Shown piece after piece: positions 61,153 to 64,000 of a stretch of 64,000 nucleotides of DNA (within the stretch, counting starts at the first letter, position 1; each line of letters opens with the position of its first letter). This stretch comes from JBEVOS01 sp964563395 (lineage in GTDB: Bacteria; Pseudomonadota; Alphaproteobacteria; Caulobacterales; Aquidulcibacteraceae): positions 62,001 to 126,000 of the forward strand of contig CAZLWK010000001.1 of assembly GCA_964563395.1 (NCBI GenBank), written 5' to 3'. Under the pieces are notes generated by a model, which was not told where the DNA came from, did not search any database, and worked only from the letters and a program-made list of their open reading frames with translations. Made by a program: the position numbers and the translations under genes.

Positions 61153-61740
61153 ATGCGTCACCTGAAAGTATTGTTCGTGGCCGCTGCGATCGTCGCATCG
61201 CCGGCCGCGCCAGCCGCGTTCGCGCAGCAATCGCCCGTCGTGGTGATGGAGTATGAGCGCGTGCTCGCCACCTCCCTCGCCGGGAGAGACGTGGAGGCCA
61301 AGCTCCGCCAGATCGCCGAACAGATGCAAGGCGAGCTGCGCCCCGAACAGACCGCCATCCAGACGGAGGCGCAGAACCTGCAACAGGCCACGCAAGGGCG
61401 CAGCCAGGAGCAGATCTCCCGCGACAACAACCTTCAATCGCGCATTCAGGCGCTCAACACGCGCAGTGAGGCGTTCCGCCAGCAGCAGGTCACCAAGGCG
61501 CGCGATCTTGAATTCACCCGCCAGCAAGCGCTGAACGCGCTCAATCAACAGCTTGAGCCGATCGTGCGCGAAGTGATGAACGCCCGTCGGGCCAGCGCCG
61601 TCCTTGATGGCAACGCCGTGCATCTCGCCGCTGAGAACGCCGACATCACCCAGGATGTGATTTCTCGTCTCGATCAGCGCGTGCGCACGATCAACGTCAC
61701 GCGTCAGACAGCGCCGGCCCAGCAGCAGCAAAACCGCTGA
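61153..61740 (+). CDS. skp: OmpH/Skp-family periplasmic chaperone
   Basis: A 195-residue protein with a signal peptide (cleavage near AAFAQQ) and a long Gln/Arg/Glu-rich helical middle (repeated segments like QMQGELRPEQTAIQ and NNLQSRIQALNTRS) that forms the tentacle coiled coil of Skp. It carries unfolded outer-membrane proteins to BamA. It lies directly downstream of bamA. Confidence 0.9.
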   Translation: MRHLKVLFVAAAIVASPAAPAAFAQQSPVVVMEYERVLATSLAGRDVEAKLRQIAEQMQGELRPEQTAIQTEAQNLQQATQGRSQEQISRDNNLQSRIQALNTRSEAFRQQQVTKARDLEFTRQQALNALNQQLEPIVREVMNARRASAVLDGNAVHLAAENADITQDVISRLDQRVRTINVTRQTAPAQQQQNR

Positions 61741-61786
61741 TTTCGCGCCGCGCGCCAGGCGCGCGCGGCTGCGCTATGATGGGGCC

Positions 61787-62785
61787 ATGATCGACCCGCG
61801 CTTCTACGAGCATCTCGGCCCCGTCTCGGTGCGCGCCCTTGCTGGCGACCTGCCTTGGACAGGCGACGGCGATCTGCACATCCATGGGGCCGCGCCCGCC
61901 GATCAGGCTGGCGCGGCCGATCTTTGTTACCTTGAGCGCTTGGCGGATGGGGCGGTCGCGCCGACCGCTGGCGCCATGATCGCTCCCGAAGCGCTGGCCA
62001 GCGCGGCGCCGCGTGTCGGCGCGGTCATCATCGCCGCACGGCCGCGCGCGGCGTTCGCCCGCCTCGCTCCGCGCCTGGTGCGCCCACGCAGGCTGGAAAG
62101 CGGAATCTTGATCCATGAGAGCGCGGCCATCGAGGCGGGCGCACGGCTTGGGCCGGGGGTCGTGGTGGGCCAGGGCGCGCGGATCGGGGCGGAGGCGGAG
62201 ATCGGGCCCCACGCGGTGATCGGGCCCGGCGTGGCGATCGGGAGACGCACGCGCATCGGGGCGCATGCCGCGATATCCTTCGCGCTCATCGGCGATGACG
62301 TGACGATCCTGTCCGGGGCCGTGATCGGCGAGCAGGGGTTCGGCGTCGCCGCCGATTCCGGCGGGCTTGTGGATGTGCCCCATCTCGGGCGCGTGATTAT
62401 CCAGGACCGCGCCACCATCGGCGCGAACTGCACCATCGATCGCGGCGTGTTTGACGACACGGTCATTGGCGAGGAGGCCAAGCTCGATAATCTCTGCCAT
62501 GTCGCGCATCAGGTGAAGATCGGGCGCGGCGTGCTGATCGCGGCTTTTGGCGGCATTTCAGGATCGACCAGCATCGGCGACGGGGTCGTCATGGGCGGAC
62601 GCGTGGGCGTTGGCGACCATCGCCAAGTCGGCGCGCGCGCCGTCCTTGCCGCCGGCGCGGCCGTGTTGCAAGACGTGCCGGCGGGCGAGACGTGGGGCGG
62701 CTATCCCGCAAAGCCGCTGCGCAAATTTTTGCGTGAGACGGCATGGCTCTCAAGGAAAGCAGGAAGCCGCAATGGCGGAGACTGA
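61787..62785 (+). CDS. lpxD: UDP-3-O-(3-hydroxyacyl)glucosamine N-acyltransferase
   Basis: A 332-residue left-handed beta-helix enzyme of lipid A synthesis. After an N-terminal uridine-binding domain, residues 105-290 show hexapeptide repeats (IGAEAEIGPHAVIGPGVAIG). The catalytic-histidine region is NLCHVAHQVKIGRG. The C-terminal helix ends WLSRKAG. Its last 14 bases overlap fabZ. Confidence 0.96.
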   Translation: MIDPRFYEHLGPVSVRALAGDLPWTGDGDLHIHGAAPADQAGAADLCYLERLADGAVAPTAGAMIAPEALASAAPRVGAVIIAARPRAAFARLAPRLVRPRRLESGILIHESAAIEAGARLGPGVVVGQGARIGAEAEIGPHAVIGPGVAIGRRTRIGAHAAISFALIGDDVTILSGAVIGEQGFGVAADSGGLVDVPHLGRVIIQDRATIGANCTIDRGVFDDTVIGEEAKLDNLCHVAHQVKIGRGVLIAAFGGISGSTSIGDGVVMGGRVGVGDHRQVGARAVLAAGAAVLQDVPAGETWGGYPAKPLRKFLRETAWLSRKAGSRNGGD

Positions 62786-63227
62786 AGGCGAATCCATCGA
62801 CATCACGGAAGTGCTGCAGCGCCTGCCGCATCGGTACCCCTTCCTGCTCGTCGATCGCGCGACGCATTACATCGCCAACCAATCCATCCGCGGCATTAAG
62901 TGCGTCAGCTTCAACGAACCCCATTTCACCGGCCATTTCCCCAATGCGCCCGTGATGCCCGGCGTTCTGCAGATCGAGGCGATGGCGCAGACCGGCGCGC
63001 TGCTCATGTCCAAGACATTGGATGTCGACGTGAGCAAGCACGTCATTCTGTTCATGTCCGTTGAGAACGCCCGCTTTCGAAAGCCAGTGCTTCCGGGCGA
63101 CGTGATGGAAATGCCGGTCGAAGTCGTTTTCGCCCGGCGAAACATCTTCAAGTTTCGCGGCCGCGTCGAGGTGCGGGGCGAATTGGTGGCGGAGTGCGAG
63201 TTCGCCGCCGCCAAGGGCGATCGCTGA
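62772..63227 (+). CDS. fabZ: 3-hydroxyacyl-ACP dehydratase FabZ
   Basis: A 151-residue hot-dog-fold dehydratase of fatty-acid synthesis. It shows LPHRYPFLLVDR and GHFPNAPVMPGVLQIEAMAQ with the catalytic His and Glu. ATG 62772 lies inside the end of lpxD; the longer upstream reading is a shadow of lpxD. It overlaps lpxA by one base (TGATG). Confidence 0.97.
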   Translation: MAETEGESIDITEVLQRLPHRYPFLLVDRATHYIANQSIRGIKCVSFNEPHFTGHFPNAPVMPGVLQIEAMAQTGALLMSKTLDVDVSKHVILFMSVENARFRKPVLPGDVMEMPVEVVFARRNIFKFRGRVEVRGELVAECEFAAAKGDR

Positions 63228-64000
63228 TGGCGAAGATACATCCCACCGCCATCGTCGATCCGAAGGCGGAATTGGCCGACGATGTCGAGATCGGGCCCGG
63301 CTGCGTCGTCGGCCCGGACGTGAAGATCGGCGCGCGCACCCAGTTGATCGCGCATGTCTATATTGAGCGGCTGACAGAGATCGGCGCCGATTGCGTGATC
63401 TTTCCGTTCGCCGCCCTTGGGGCGCCGCCACAGGATCTTTCCTATCGCGGCGAGCCGACGCGGCTCATTATCGGCTCTCACAATACGATCCGCGAACACG
63501 TCACGATGCATCGTGGCACGGTGCGGGGCCGCTCGGAGACGCGCGTCGGCTCGCGCGGCCTCTTCATGGGCAATGCGCATGTGGCGCATGATTGCATCGT
63601 CGGCGACGATGTCGTCATGGCGCAAACGGCGACCATTGGCGGCCATGTGCGCGTCGCCGATTGGGCGTTCCTGGGCGGGCTTTCGGGCGTGCACCAGCAT
63701 TGCCGAATTGGGCGACATGCCTTTGTCGGCGCCTCCGCCTTGATGACGACCGATCTCATCCCCTTCGGCTCCGCCATCGGCAATCATGCGCATCTGGGCG
63801 GTCTCAACGTGGTCGGCCTTAAGCGGCGCGGCTTCACCCGCGACCAAATTCACGATCTGCGTTCGGCCTATCGCCTTCTGTTCGCGGAGGAGGGCACGTT
63901 TCAGGAGCGCCTTGAGGACGCCGAGGAATTGTACGCCTCCAATCCCGAAGTGATGGAGATGCTGACCTTCATCCGCGCCGATTCCGCGCGTCCCCTCTGC
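63227..64000 (+). CDS. lpxA: UDP-N-acetylglucosamine O-acyltransferase (3' end off window)
   Basis: 258 codons are visible and the frame is open at the window edge; the family length is about 260, so only a few residues are missing. Hexapeptide repeats begin at once (IHPTAIVDPKAELADDVEIG). The active histidine lies in GNAHVAHDCIVG and the substrate loop in HRGTVRG. The C-terminal helical domain (RRGFTRDQIHDLRSAYRLLF) is present. First step of lipid A synthesis. Confidence 0.97.
   Translation, partial: MAKIHPTAIVDPKAELADDVEIGPGCVVGPDVKIGARTQLIAHVYIERLTEIGADCVIFPFAALGAPPQDLSYRGEPTRLIIGSHNTIREHVTMHRGTVRGRSETRVGSRGLFMGNAHVAHDCIVGDDVVMAQTATIGGHVRVADWAFLGGLSGVHQHCRIGRHAFVGASALMTTDLIPFGSAIGNHAHLGGLNVVGLKRRGFTRDQIHDLRSAYRLLFAEEGTFQERLEDAEELYASNPEVMEMLTFIRADSARPLC

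Noticed and set aside
1..64000. CRISPR array, insertion sequence, integrase or prophage
   Set aside because: No regularly spaced repeats, transposase or phage motifs were seen; gene content is housekeeping plus small accessory genes.

Overview
The window is about 64 kb of high-GC DNA that is almost entirely coding. It reads as an alphaproteobacterial chromosome, most likely Caulobacterales or a close relative. The evidence is gene order: nuoA-N, birA, coaX, rnj, mce and a DUF1467 gene; lolC-lolD-dnaE; rpsB-tsf-pyrH-frr-uppS-cdsA-dxr-rseP-bamA-skp-lpxD-fabZ-lpxA; and mreBCD-mrdA-rodA near leuA. As I remember it, this order is shared with Caulobacter. Family and genus are not settled by this sequence. 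I saw no insertion sequence, prophage, integrase or CRISPR array.

Bases 1-9.2 kb are accessory and stress-flavoured. They hold a receiver-like protein with a Crp/Fnr regulator (cut by the window edge), a glycine-zipper lipoprotein, an ExoD-like membrane protein, a small lipoprotein and a 30-residue membrane peptide that lies antisense inside the end of an SDR gene. Next come a hemerythrin / LigD-like / SDR operon, a small basic hypothetical protein, TspO, a membrane-anchored effector-binding protein, tRNA-Asp and a SAM methyltransferase. The LigD-like protein keeps the 3'-phosphoesterase and primase-polymerase domains but has no ATP-dependent ligase domain.

Bases 9.3-29.4 kb carry all 14 complex I genes in order A-N. 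Five small non-subunit genes are inserted among them, most coupled by 4-base overlaps: a GFA-like zinc protein, an NTF2-like protein, a two-helix membrane protein, a DUF3291 protein and a YciI-like protein. birA, coaX, rnj (RNase J), mce and a DUF1467 membrane protein follow on the same strand.

Bases 29.4-44 kb interrupt the order I expect (DUF1467 directly followed by proS). This block holds a 2-oxoglutarate/Fe(II) oxygenase gene abutting the rod-shape operon mreB-mreC-mreD-mrdA-rodA, a trypsin-like protease followed by a membrane hairpin, a ZnuD-like TonB receptor behind a Zur-like operator, a DMT transporter, leuA with a probable leucine leader peptide, a TVP38/DedA-like protein and a GIY-YIG protein.

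Bases 44-64 kb hold proS (of the archaeal/eukaryotic-like class), lolC-lolD, dnaE with a GAAC-N7-GAAC LexA-type box in its promoter, and then the translation / isoprenoid / envelope cluster ending in lpxA at the window edge. Together the genes cover respiration, cell-shape control, translation, and lipoprotein, outer-membrane and lipid A assembly.

The items most worth follow-up are the ligase-less LigD operon, the leucine leader architecture, the LexA and Zur boxes, the archaeal-like proS in a conserved locus and the fully nested antisense small gene. No intergenic gap exceeds about 290 bases; the largest is 36162-36447, where I see no convincing element.
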